A DNA stretch of 64,000 bases. Source: VRUE01 sp963774555 (GTDB lineage Bacteria > Actinomycetota > Thermoleophilia > Solirubrobacterales > 70-9). Position 1 is the first letter of the stretch; each line of letters starts with the position of its first letter. The notes beneath the pieces were generated by a model. The model was not told the origin of the DNA. It saw only the letters and a list, made by a program, of their open reading frames with translations, and ran no database searches. Position numbers and translations under genes: made by a program. The stretch covers positions 310,001 through 374,000 of the forward strand of contig CAVZFL010000002.1 of NCBI GenBank assembly GCA_963774555.1, written 5' to 3'. Positions 16,997 through 24,707 of the stretch are shown here, in pieces.

Positions 16997-17467
16997 CTAA
17001 ACGGCTTCCGCCGCGCCGTCGGAGGGTGAGGCGCCCCCGCGCGGGGCGCCCTCCTTGACCGCGGCCTCGAGCATGTCGATCGCGACCCGGGTCGGGCAGA
17101 CCGTGTGCAGGCCCTGGCGCTCGTACCACTCGGCACGCAGCGGGTCGAGGATGCGGGCGATCACGGTCGGCACCTCGTAGCGGCGCTGGGCGATCTGGGC
17201 GATGACGATGTTGGTGTTGTCGCCGTCGGTGGAGGCGATGAAGGCGTCGGCCCGCTCGATCCCGGCCGCAACCAGGGCGTCGGTCTCGAGCCCGGCGCCG
17301 ACCGTGAACTGCCCGCCGAGGTCCTCCCAGCCCTTGTCGAGCCCGACCTCGAGCCGCGCGTGGGACTCCGGGTCCTCGTCGAGGCAGGAGACTTCGTGGC
17401 CCTGGCTCAGCATCGCGCGGGCCAGCGAGGAGCCGACGCGGCCGCAGCCGACGATCAGGATGAACAT
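16997..17467 (-). CDS. TrkA-N domain protein (RCK_N only)
   Basis: A 156-residue protein with a TrkA-N Rossmann domain: MFILIVGCGRVGSSLARAM for nucleotide binding, the acidic end of strand 2 (VSCLDEDPE), FTVGAGLETDALVAAGIERA and AFIASTDGDNTN. It lacks an RCK_C domain and ends with a short disordered tail (GAPRGGASPSDGAAEAV). It precedes the full-length TrkA protein by 17 bases, and the two probably assemble together on a potassium transporter. The start is the ATG 17467, 10 bases from the stop of the APC permease gene. Normal for actinobacterial TrkA pairs. Confidence 0.87.
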   Translation of the reverse strand: MFILIVGCGRVGSSLARAMLSQGHEVSCLDEDPESHARLEVGLDKGWEDLGGQFTVGAGLETDALVAAGIERADAFIASTDGDNTNIVIAQIAQRRYEVPTVIARILDPLRAEWYERQGLHTVCPTRVAIDMLEAAVKEGAPRGGASPSDGAAEAV

Positions 17468-17477
17468 GGCCGTGAGT

Positions 17478-19475
17478 CTAGTCAGCGACGGCCGGCTCGG
17501 TCAGCGGCTCGGGAGCCGACTCTGGCGGCGCGGTGAGAAGGACGCGGCATGGCGCTTTCTTCAGCACGTACTCGGTCGCGGCGCCGATCTCGGCCGGCTT
17601 GGCGGCGCCGATGCCGCCAAGTCTCGCCCCACCCTTGATCTTGCTCGGCGGCTCGCCGCCGATCACGATCGCTTCGGCGCTGTTGCGCCGCGCCGCTTCG
17701 ACTATCCCGGGGCCGACGCCCCGGGCGCGCATGGTTTCCGCCGTCACCCTGACGTCCTCGTACTCCTCCCCAACGTCGCTGGCCCGCCGCAGCGCCCGGC
17801 TCGCCTCCCGCTCGACCTCGATCGGCAGCTCGGCGTCGAGCGGCAGGGTCAGAGGCACCTCGATCACGTAGACGAGGGCCAGCTGCGTCTGCTCGCCGTG
17901 CCCGCCGGACTCCTCCTGCTCCGCTGCCGCCAGCCGGCCGGCGGTGGCGACGATGTCGTCGTCGAGCTTGGAGCCGAAGACCGGCACGAGGATGTTGCGG
18001 AAGGCGACCTCCGGCACCTGCTTGGTCAGCGCCTTCTCCGTCACCGTGACCCGCTTGGTCAGCGTCGTCCCCTCGAAGACCTTGCGATAGACGACGTAGA
18101 AGAGCAGCCCAAAGGTCATCCAGCCGAGGCCGAGCCAGCGCGCCCGGTCGTGGTAGACGAGGACGCTGACGAAGGCGAGCGCGCTGACCACGCCGGCGAA
18201 AAGCGCGGGCAGGGGGATTCGGGCGCCGCGCCAAGAGACATCGAGCGGCACACGGAAGGGCCGCGAGCGCTCGGGGTCGGTGATCCGCAGCCGGATGATC
18301 GAGAACTGGGCGATCGTGATCGCCAGCATCGCGCCGAAGGCGTAGAGGCCGGCCAGGAGCTTGACGTCGGTCGGCGCGACGAGGCCGATCGCGATCACGC
18401 CCGAGATCGCGATCGCGACGTGCGGGGTCGCGTGGCGGCTGTTCAGCTTGCCCAGCCAGCTGGGGATCTGGCGGTTGATCGCCAGCGTGTAGATGTGGCG
18501 CGAGACGCCGAGCATCGCCGTCGTCACCGCCCAGAAGAGGACCGGGGTGGCGACGAGCGCGACCAGCCAGCGCATTGCGTGAGAGACCCAGACCGGGTGG
18601 TAGGCGGAGACGACGCCGAGCACCGGCGCCTCGACGAATTCACCCCCCAGCGCCGTGTGCGGGCCGTGCGGCCCGCCGATCACCGGCACCGCCATCAGCG
18701 CGATCGCCGCCATGCCGGCGTAGACGAGCGGCACGGCGAGCGCCCCCAGCGAGACGATCCGCTTCAGGTCCTGCGGCCGCACGTCGATGTCGGGGGCGAG
18801 GTCGGAGGCCGCCTCGATCCCGGCGTAGGCAAGCATCGCGACCACGGCCGAGTAGACGATGTCGCGGAAGCTGGGGCTGGTGAAGAGGTGGACCTGATCG
18901 GTGAGGCGATCGGGATGGAAGACCGCCAGCACGCCGACGACGACCACCGCCAGCTGCAGGGCGATGTCGGCGAGGGCGAGGATCGCCAGCGGCCGTTCGC
19001 GCCCGCGGCCGGTGATGTTGAGCACGTTGAGCACGCAGGCGGCGACGATCACCGCGCCGGCGACGCCGATCTCCCAGCCCGCCTCGGAGAGGTCGGAGGA
19101 GATCGGCTCCAGGTAGTGGGGGACCGAGATCGCGGCCAGCGCGGCGACGATCAGGTAGTCGATCAGGATCGCCCAGCCGGCGATGAAGGCGATCAGCTCG
19201 TTGAAGGCGTGGCGGGCGAAGCTGGAGGAGCCGCCGCGCTCGCGCAGCATCGCCCCGCCCTCGACATAACTGAGCGTGGTCAGCACGAAGAGCAGACCCG
19301 CGGCGAGGAAGATCAGCGGCGTCAGGCCGAGGCCGCGGTCGGCGACGACGCCGAGGGCGAAGTAGATCGAGAAGCCGACCGCCGAGTAGACGGCGACGAA
19401 GAGGCCGGGAACGCCGAGGTTGCGATGGAGGAAGGGCTCCAGGCGCGGTTTTTGCTCCCGCTCTCTCTCGTTCAC
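17478..19475 (-). CDS. APC-family permease with C-terminal universal-stress domain (copy 1)
   Basis: A 665-residue transporter. Residues about 15-480 hold 12 membrane helices of the amino acid-polyamine-organocation family (GGSSSFARHAFNEL; GIEAASDLAPDIDVRPQDLKR), and residues about 500-650 form a universal-stress-protein-like cytoplasmic domain (NILVPVFGSKLDDDIVATAGRL; IVEAARRNSAEAIVIGGEPPS). Substrate is unknown, probably an amino acid or other cation. A paralogue of the same architecture is at 20714-22612. The GTG start overlaps the stop of the small 62-residue membrane protein gene as GTGA. The USP tail suggests regulation by a nucleotide or stress signal. Confidence 0.88.
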   Translation of the reverse strand: MNEREREQKPRLEPFLHRNLGVPGLFVAVYSAVGFSIYFALGVVADRGLGLTPLIFLAAGLLFVLTTLSYVEGGAMLRERGGSSSFARHAFNELIAFIAGWAILIDYLIVAALAAISVPHYLEPISSDLSEAGWEIGVAGAVIVAACVLNVLNITGRGRERPLAILALADIALQLAVVVVGVLAVFHPDRLTDQVHLFTSPSFRDIVYSAVVAMLAYAGIEAASDLAPDIDVRPQDLKRIVSLGALAVPLVYAGMAAIALMAVPVIGGPHGPHTALGGEFVEAPVLGVVSAYHPVWVSHAMRWLVALVATPVLFWAVTTAMLGVSRHIYTLAINRQIPSWLGKLNSRHATPHVAIAISGVIAIGLVAPTDVKLLAGLYAFGAMLAITIAQFSIIRLRITDPERSRPFRVPLDVSWRGARIPLPALFAGVVSALAFVSVLVYHDRARWLGLGWMTFGLLFYVVYRKVFEGTTLTKRVTVTEKALTKQVPEVAFRNILVPVFGSKLDDDIVATAGRLAAAEQEESGGHGEQTQLALVYVIEVPLTLPLDAELPIEVEREASRALRRASDVGEEYEDVRVTAETMRARGVGPGIVEAARRNSAEAIVIGGEPPSKIKGGARLGGIGAAKPAEIGAATEYVLKKAPCRVLLTAPPESAPEPLTEPAVAD

Positions 19476-19660
19476 GTTCGTGACGCTATCCAGAGCCGGC
19501 CCGCCCCGACCGCGAGGAAGGCGACGCCCAGCAGGGTGCCAACCGAGAGCGGCCCACCGCCGTTGGTAAGGGTGCTGACCAGGATCAGCAAGCCGAGGGC
19601 AACGAATACGAGCGAGAGGAGGCGGACGGAGCCGCGATAAAGCCGGTCGGGCGAGCCCAC
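19472..19660 (-). CDS. Small two-helix membrane protein
   Basis: A 62-residue protein with two hydrophobic helices (LLSLVFVALGLLILVSTL and LGVAFLAVGAGRLWIA) joined by a short TNGGGPLSVG turn and an arginine-bearing N-terminus (GSPDRLYRGSVR). The GTG start at 19660 is preferred because the longer frame upstream overlaps the AbiEii-like gene and is compositionally odd. Its stop overlaps the permease start by 4 bases, which points to co-translation and maybe a small accessory subunit for the transporter. Function unknown. Confidence 0.6.
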   Translation of the reverse strand: MGSPDRLYRGSVRLLSLVFVALGLLILVSTLTNGGGPLSVGTLLGVAFLAVGAGRLWIASRT

Positions 19661-19670
19661 CCTCGCGATT

Positions 19671-20588
19671 CTACGGTTGGGTCGACGGAGGGTGCTCGTT
19701 GGCGGACGGGGTAATCCATTGCCGCTGGGCGGCGCTCCACACTCCGTCACTCGTCTTGCCGCCCAGGATGGGATCGAGGAGGGCGGCCGCCGCACCGTGT
19801 CCCGCGGCGATCCCGTCCGGCGTATCCGCAGCCTCGGCCAGATTGTTGAACCGCTCGGCCCACTCGGCGGGCGGGCGCTGCAGCTGCCCGGGTAGCTGCA
19901 TGCCGTGCAGCTCGAAGATCTTGAGGATCGCCTCGCGCAGCGAGGCCGAGCTGAGGCAGGAACGCTCGGCGATCATGCTGAGGTCGAGAAGATCTTCGGT
20001 GCCACGGCTCTTAACCACGCGCTCGTACTCGGACACGTACCCGTAGATCTTTTCCGCAGCCTGCAGCTCGAGCGGGACCGCCTCGACCTCGACCGGCTCG
20101 ATCTCGGCGAAGCCGAGCAAGTCGTCGGTGCACAGCGTCTCGGTGGAGATCGCCGCGAACCGTGTTTCCACGCTGAGCGAGACGGTCTCGAACTCACTTC
20201 CCGCAAGAGAGGCGCGAACCTCGAAGTTATTGAATACCCGGCGGCCCGTCACCCCCTGGCCCGCCGTTCCGAGCTCGAACTCGAAGAAATCGCCGGCGTC
20301 ATAGCTCGCGACTTCGGCCATCGTCGCGCGAAGCTCCGAGAGATAGCCGGACAGCCACTCGAGCTCGAGCTGCCATCTGAGCTTCTCCCCTCTGGAGAGT
20401 CGTAGATCGAGCGCCACCTCCCCCGCCAGAGCCCATTGACCTTTTGCCACAGCGGTAAGCCGAGCCAGGAGGCGATCGAACACGACCTGCCTGCGGTACT
20501 GGACCAAGCGTGCCCTATCGCCGCCGGCCCGCTCCTCCAGGCGCTGCTCAAGGGCCCCTCGGAACGTGGCTGCGTCGTCAAACTTCAT
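19671..20588 (-). CDS. AbiEii-like nucleotidyltransferase-fold protein with an altered active site
   Basis: A 305-residue protein whose layout matches AbiEii/AbiGii toxin-family nucleotidyltransferases: LARLTAVAKGQWALAGEVAL (residues 41-60) followed by DLRLSRGEKLRWQLELEW. In active members this reads GG-x-AL-x-LR...R-T-x-D-x-D; here the second glycine is Glu57, the aspartates are glutamates (75-77, ELE) and the R-T pair is missing. The later LLDLSMIAERSCLSSASLREAI and AAEKIYGYVSEYERVVKSRGTEDLLDL match the usual family helical region. I infer a divergent or catalytically impaired relative. No AbiEi antitoxin lies next to it, so it is not a classic type IV toxin-antitoxin pair. It sits between two APC-USP permeases. 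Confidence 0.62.
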   Translation of the reverse strand: MKFDDAATFRGALEQRLEERAGGDRARLVQYRRQVVFDRLLARLTAVAKGQWALAGEVALDLRLSRGEKLRWQLELEWLSGYLSELRATMAEVASYDAGDFFEFELGTAGQGVTGRRVFNNFEVRASLAGSEFETVSLSVETRFAAISTETLCTDDLLGFAEIEPVEVEAVPLELQAAEKIYGYVSEYERVVKSRGTEDLLDLSMIAERSCLSSASLREAILKIFELHGMQLPGQLQRPPAEWAERFNNLAEAADTPDGIAAGHGAAAALLDPILGGKTSDGVWSAAQRQWITPSANEHPPSTQP

Positions 20589-20713
20589 ACGGCTCGACCT
20601 CCCGGATCGCTATCCCTCCGGAAAAGCATCTCAAACGAGGTACCTGGCTAGTTCCGTACTCGTTCCCAATCACGAGCCGGGCGGACCGGGGGTGGTCGGA
20701 CTGAGACGGGCGC

Positions 20714-22612
20714 TCAGGCAACCACCGGGGTCAGCTCGGCGCCCTGCTGGCCACCCTGTTCGGAGACGACGATGACGCGGCAGGGCCGCTCGCCGAGGAC
20801 CGTCTGCAGGGTCTTGTCGTAGAGCGGGCGGCCGTTGCGGTAGCGCAGGCCGATAACCACGGCAGCGGCGTTGATCAGTTTCGCCTCGTCGGCGATGTCG
20901 TAGCCCGCCTGGCCGGGGCGGACCCGCTCGACGTGACCGGTGACGCGCTGGCCGCCGATCAGCTTCGCCTGCTCGATCTTGCTCTGCGCCTCGGCTTCGG
21001 ACTCGGGCAGCTCGGCGTCGAGCGGCAGATGGGTGGGCACGTTTAGCTGCGAGTGGATGTGGATGCCGCGGCGGCGCTTGGAGGCGAGCTTGGTCGCCGT
21101 CGCGACCATCTCCTCGGAGAAGGGCTCGCCGTCCTCGAAGGCGACCAGGATGCTGCGGTACTCGATCTCCTCGACCCCGAGCGGCTCGGGGGTCACCACC
21201 TTGACCGTCTCGGTCAGGGGCAGCTTCTGGTTGCGGCGGTAGAGCACGTAGACGCCGATCCCGAGCGCCATCCAGGCGGTGCCGGCGAACAGCGTGCGCG
21301 GGTTGAGCGCCATCACCACGACCCAGGCAGCGAAGGTGCCGAGCCCACCGAGAACCGCGCTCAGGGGGACCTCGGTGCCGAAGACGCGGAAGTTCAGCGC
21401 CGGCTTCCACGGTCGCTCGACTTCCCCGTGGCGGCGCCGCAGCTGGATCACCGCGACGTGGGCGATCGTGAAGGAGAGCATCGCGCCGAACGAGTACATC
21501 GTCGCCAGGAAGTCGGTCTGCCCCGGCAGCAGGGTGACGATCGCGATCGCGGCGAAGATCAGGATCGCGATGTACGGCGTGCGGTACTTGGGATGGACCT
21601 GGCGCAGGACCTCGGGCAGCTGGCGGTGCTGGCCCATCGAGTAGGTGAGGCGGGAGACGCCGATCAGGCCGGCGTTGGTGGCGATCAGCAGGATCACCGC
21701 GGCCAGCACGCCGACGTAGTAGCGGAGGATTTCGGTCGGCCCCGAGGAGAGGCCGAGGTTCTCGACGATGCCGAGAATCGGATCGTCGGCGAACTTCGAG
21801 CCGAGCGCGGTCGCGTAGTGCCCGGCGGCGTCCTTGACCACCGGCATCGCCGAGAGCGCGACGACCGGGATCAGCAGGTAGAGGCCGAGCACCGCGATTA
21901 CGACCAGGCCGACGCTGCGCGGGATCGTCCGCGCCGCGTCCTTAGCCTCCTCGGCCATGTTGGAGATCGTCTCGATCCCGGTGTAGGCGATCATCCCGAC
22001 CGCGATCCCGAGGGCGAAATCGCTCCAGGTCGGGGCGACGCCGAGGTGGATGTTGTCGACCAGCACCTGCGGGCTGAAGACGAGGACGAGGCCGATCCCG
22101 ACCAGCACGACCTGGGTGGCGAGGTCGGCGATCGCCAGGACCAGGTTGAGCCGGGCCGACTCCTCGGTGCCACGGATGTTGATCAGGGCCAGGCCGACGA
22201 TCAGAACCGCGCCGCCGATGATGTCGCCGGGGCTGTCGCCCAGCCAGGGCCAGAAGACGGCGAGGTAGTGGGGCACGAAGAAGGCCGAGATCGCGACCGT
22301 GATCGTGTAGTTGAGCATCTGCCCCCAGGCGGCGATGAAGCTGACCAGCTCGTTGAAGGCGTGGCGGGCGAAGCTGGAGGAGCCACCGGCCTCGGGGAAC
22401 ATCACCGTCGCCTCGGCGTAGGTGGCCGCGGTGGCGGCGAAGATCAGGCCGGAGATGACGAAGGCGACCGGGGTGAGCCCGAGGGCGAAGGCCGCGGTGA
22501 CGCCCAGCGCGTAGTAGATCGAGGAGCCGACGTTGCCGTAGGCCGCGGCGAACAGCGCGCCGACGCCGTGGACGCGGCTGAGCGATTCGTCGCGGGGGAT
22601 GCGCTGCGCCAT
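20714..22612 (-). CDS. APC-family permease with C-terminal universal-stress domain (copy 2)
   Basis: A 632-residue paralogue of the 17478 gene: 12 helices in the APC fold (YGNVGSSIYYALGVTAAFAL; EAGGSSSFARHAFNEL; GIETISNMAEEAKDAARTIP) and a cytoplasmic USP-like domain (YRSILVAFEDGEPFSEEMVA; INAAAVVIGLRYRNGRPLYDK; PCRVIVVSEQ). The C-terminal motif resembles nucleotide-binding USP domains. The ATG at 22612 has an upstream purine run (GAGGA) and a TATATT -10 candidate at 22645-22650; the longer frame to 22726 overlaps that promoter and is rejected. Divergent from the coiled-coil gene at 22764. Substrate unknown. Confidence 0.88.
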   Translation of the reverse strand: MAQRIPRDESLSRVHGVGALFAAAYGNVGSSIYYALGVTAAFALGLTPVAFVISGLIFAATAATYAEATVMFPEAGGSSSFARHAFNELVSFIAAWGQMLNYTITVAISAFFVPHYLAVFWPWLGDSPGDIIGGAVLIVGLALINIRGTEESARLNLVLAIADLATQVVLVGIGLVLVFSPQVLVDNIHLGVAPTWSDFALGIAVGMIAYTGIETISNMAEEAKDAARTIPRSVGLVVIAVLGLYLLIPVVALSAMPVVKDAAGHYATALGSKFADDPILGIVENLGLSSGPTEILRYYVGVLAAVILLIATNAGLIGVSRLTYSMGQHRQLPEVLRQVHPKYRTPYIAILIFAAIAIVTLLPGQTDFLATMYSFGAMLSFTIAHVAVIQLRRRHGEVERPWKPALNFRVFGTEVPLSAVLGGLGTFAAWVVVMALNPRTLFAGTAWMALGIGVYVLYRRNQKLPLTETVKVVTPEPLGVEEIEYRSILVAFEDGEPFSEEMVATATKLASKRRRGIHIHSQLNVPTHLPLDAELPESEAEAQSKIEQAKLIGGQRVTGHVERVRPGQAGYDIADEAKLINAAAVVIGLRYRNGRPLYDKTLQTVLGERPCRVIVVSEQGGQQGAELTPVVA

Positions 22613-22763
22613 CAGGAGGTCCTCGGGGCGGGCATGAAGGCCGAATATACGGACGCCGACGGTGTCTGCAGCCCGCGACTCTTGGCGACCGCGACGGCTG
22701 CGAGGATCGCGCGGTCCGTCCCCCACAGAGTCCGCCGCGGCTCTTGACAGCCGGAGGAAGCCA

Positions 22764-23249
22764 GTGGAGAGAGAAAACAGTCAATCCTGGATGCTGATCG
22801 CAATCGCCGCCCTCGGCCTTGCGCTGGGCGTGATCGCCCTGATCGTCGCCTTCAACGCGAAGAGCGCCAGCGACGACGCTGCGACCCGGCAGTCCGTGGA
22901 CGAAGTCTCCACCGAGCTCTCCAACCTGGTCGACCGCCTCGGCATCGCCGAGGCCAGTCTCACCGGCGAACAGCAGGCGATCAACGGCAAGGCCAAGCAG
23001 GCGGCGACCGAATCTCGCAACGCGGTGACCAACCTCTCCAACCGCCTCAAGAGGCTCGAGCGCCAAACCGCCAAGCTCAACGCCAGTGCCAAGCAGACCA
23101 CCAAGCTGACCAAGGAGGTCGGCTCCCTGGAAACCGAAATCACAGCCGTCAACGCCCGCGTCACCGCCGTCAACCAGCGCGTCTCGAAGCTCAGCCAGAG
23201 CGTCACCAACGTCAACAACGGGGGACAGTCGGTGCACCACCACGAATGA
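22764..23249 (+). CDS. Single-pass membrane protein with a long coiled coil
   Basis: A 161-residue protein: a short cytoplasmic start (VERENSQSW), one membrane helix (MLIAIAALGLALGVIALIVA) and then an extracellular coiled coil of about 120 residues with repeated Asn/Thr/Ala patterns (LSNRLKRLERQTAKLNASAK; AVNARVTAVNQRVSKLSQ), ending in His-His-His-Glu. The GTG start at 22764 is preceded by GGAGGA, which is better than the upstream in-frame starts. It overlaps the esterase gene by 4 bases (ATGA), so the two are probably translated together. Possibly a scaffold or spacer at the cell surface; function unknown. Confidence 0.73.
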   Translation: MERENSQSWMLIAIAALGLALGVIALIVAFNAKSASDDAATRQSVDEVSTELSNLVDRLGIAEASLTGEQQAINGKAKQAATESRNAVTNLSNRLKRLERQTAKLNASAKQTTKLTKEVGSLETEITAVNARVTAVNQRVSKLSQSVTNVNNGGQSVHHHE

Positions 23250-24118
23250 ACCCGCGCGGAGCTCCACCGCGGCGGCAGATCCGGCGGCGCCGGGCTGTCG
23301 CCGCTGCCGTTCTCGGCTTGATCGCTGTCGGAGTGGCCTACCTCGTCTTCGCTGCCACCGTCCTGGCGCCGGTCGACAGGCACGGTGCCCGGCTCGTCCA
23401 CCTCCACGTCGAGAGCCAGGCGGTGGGACGGGAGCTCGGCGTCAACGTGATCGTGCCGCCGCACGTTGCCCCGCGAGGAGACCGCCCGCTGCTGGTCTAC
23501 CTGCACGGCCGCGGCGGCTACGAGGGCACCTTCAACGACGCCGTCTTCCGCGGCCTGCCGAGCCTGCACGGCCACCGCGGCGTCGTCGTCGCCTTCCCGG
23601 CCGGCGGCGTCCACGGTTACTGGCACAACCGGCGCGACGGCGACTGGGACAGCTACGTGGTCGACGAAGCGATCCCGCTGGTCGTGCGCCGTTTCGGCAT
23701 CGACCCCCAGCGGATCGCGATCGGCGGCATCTCGATGGGAGGCTTCGGCGCCTTCGACATCGCCCTCCACCACCCGGGGCGCTTCTGCGCCGTCGGCGGT
23801 CACTCCCCCGCCCTCTGGTTCGACGGCTCCGAAACCGCACCGGGCGCTTTCGACGACGCCGCCGACTTCGAACGCAACGACGTCGTCGGCACCGTCGAGA
23901 ACGACCCGGAAGCCTTCGGCAACGCCCACGTCTGGATCGACTACGGCACCGAAGACCCCTTCCGCGTCTACGACGAAGGCTTCGCCAGCGCGATGGAAGC
24001 CGGCAACGCCGACTTCACCTCCCACTCATGGCCGGGAGCCCACGAGGGCGGCTACTGGGACGCCCACTGGCCCGCCTACCAGCAGTTCTACATCCACGCC
24101 CTCGAACACTGCGGCTAG
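23246..24118 (+). CDS. Membrane-anchored alpha/beta-hydrolase (esterase)
   Basis: A 290-residue serine hydrolase with an N-terminal arginine-rich start and a membrane helix (AVAAAVLGLIAVGVAYLVFA), so the catalytic domain is likely outside the cell. The fold is esterase-D/antigen-85 like: oxyanion region LVYLHGRGGYEG, nucleophile elbow GGISMGGFGAFD, acid in VWIDYGTEDPF, and histidine in WPGAHEGGYW. Such enzymes cleave esters or transfer acyl groups on the cell surface; mycolyltransferase activity is not claimed. It is coupled to the coiled-coil protein by ATGA overlap. Confidence 0.87.
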   Translation: MNPRGAPPRRQIRRRRAVAAAVLGLIAVGVAYLVFAATVLAPVDRHGARLVHLHVESQAVGRELGVNVIVPPHVAPRGDRPLLVYLHGRGGYEGTFNDAVFRGLPSLHGHRGVVVAFPAGGVHGYWHNRRDGDWDSYVVDEAIPLVVRRFGIDPQRIAIGGISMGGFGAFDIALHHPGRFCAVGGHSPALWFDGSETAPGAFDDAADFERNDVVGTVENDPEAFGNAHVWIDYGTEDPFRVYDEGFASAMEAGNADFTSHSWPGAHEGGYWDAHWPAYQQFYIHALEHCG

Positions 24119-24177
24119 CACGTCAAATTGGTGGCCGCCGGGGGGAGAGTTTGCCGCCTGCTCGACTTAACCCATAG

Positions 24178-24459
24178 TGCCCTCCAACTGGACCATCGCA
24201 TCTCCGCGCCGTACCGCCAATCGAACGGTTCGCATGGACCCTGCATGCGCGGAGACGCGCCCACGAACGCAGTCTTGCCCCGGATGATGTCGAGCAGACG
24301 ATCAAGGACAGGCATCGCGAGCGGGCAATCAATCGCGGTAGAGCGCAATGGCGAGTCACCGGGACGATTGCCCCAGGGCGCACTCTTGTGGTGATCTACG
24401 ACCATCCCCACTTTGACGACCCGCATGCAGCGCGGATTGTCAGCGCATGGCCCCTCTAG
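24178..24459 (+). pseudogene. DUF4258-like small protein, no canonical start codon
   Basis: A 93-codon open frame between a TAG (24175-24177) and a TAG (24457-24459) reads LHARRRAHERSLAPDDVEQT (from 24241) and later RTLVVIYDHPHFDDPHAARI, then VSAWPL. The HARRR-AHER-SLAPDDVEQTI block and the C-terminal LVV-x-Y-D strand are the two halves of DUF4258 proteins, RelE-like or toxin-like folds. There is no ATG, GTG or TTG in frame before the conserved block, so it is either decayed at the 5' end, frameshifted, or starts at a non-standard codon. The DUF2283 gene follows at once; DUF4258-DUF2283 pairs occur together in many bacteria. GC content here is lower than in the neighbours, suggesting transfer. 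Confidence 0.5.
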
Positions 24460-24494
24460 CGTCCTCGAACATCCGACGCTACCCTCGAAAAGGC

Positions 24495-24707
24495 ATGCAT
24501 GCTCACTACGATCCCGAAGTAGATATCGCTTTGATCGTGCTCGAGGCTGGTAGCGCTGTCAGCGAGGAGCATGAGTGGGGTCTAATCGACCGCGACCCAA
24601 CCGATCGCCACCTGATGGGTTTCGAGATCTGGGACGCGAGCAACCGTCTGCCTGCCGACCTTATCGCCGCCCTCCCCGCACCAGCACGGACCGACGACGC
24701 GGCCTAA
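24495..24707 (+). CDS. DUF2283 family protein
   Basis: A 70-residue protein starting MHAHYDPEVDIALIVLEAG, the typical DUF2283 opening (a YDPE-x-D strand), then EHEWGLIDRDPTDRHLMGFE and a C-terminal helix. DUF2283 proteins are small beta-sandwich proteins often next to DUF4258 genes, where they are suspected antitoxins. I chose the ATG at 24495 because the 16 residues read from the upstream ATG (24447) are not family-like, although that start overlaps the DUF4258-like frame and could allow coupling. Converges with the SanA-like gene (4-base overlap of the ends). Confidence 0.75.
   Translation: MHAHYDPEVDIALIVLEAGSAVSEEHEWGLIDRDPTDRHLMGFEIWDASNRLPADLIAALPAPARTDDAA

Noticed and set aside
21053..22747. 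A 564-codon plus-strand frame opposite the APC permease
   Set aside because: Shadow of the permease gene; composed mostly of charged low-complexity sequence, no RBS and no family features.
22744..22749. TTGACA upstream of the coiled-coil gene as a -35 box
   Set aside because: It is only 15 bases before the GTG start, so a -10 box would fall inside the gene.
24115..24426. Minus-strand 103-codon frame opposite the DUF4258-like frame
   Set aside because: No start context or family-like sequence; the plus-strand frame has recognisable conserved blocks.
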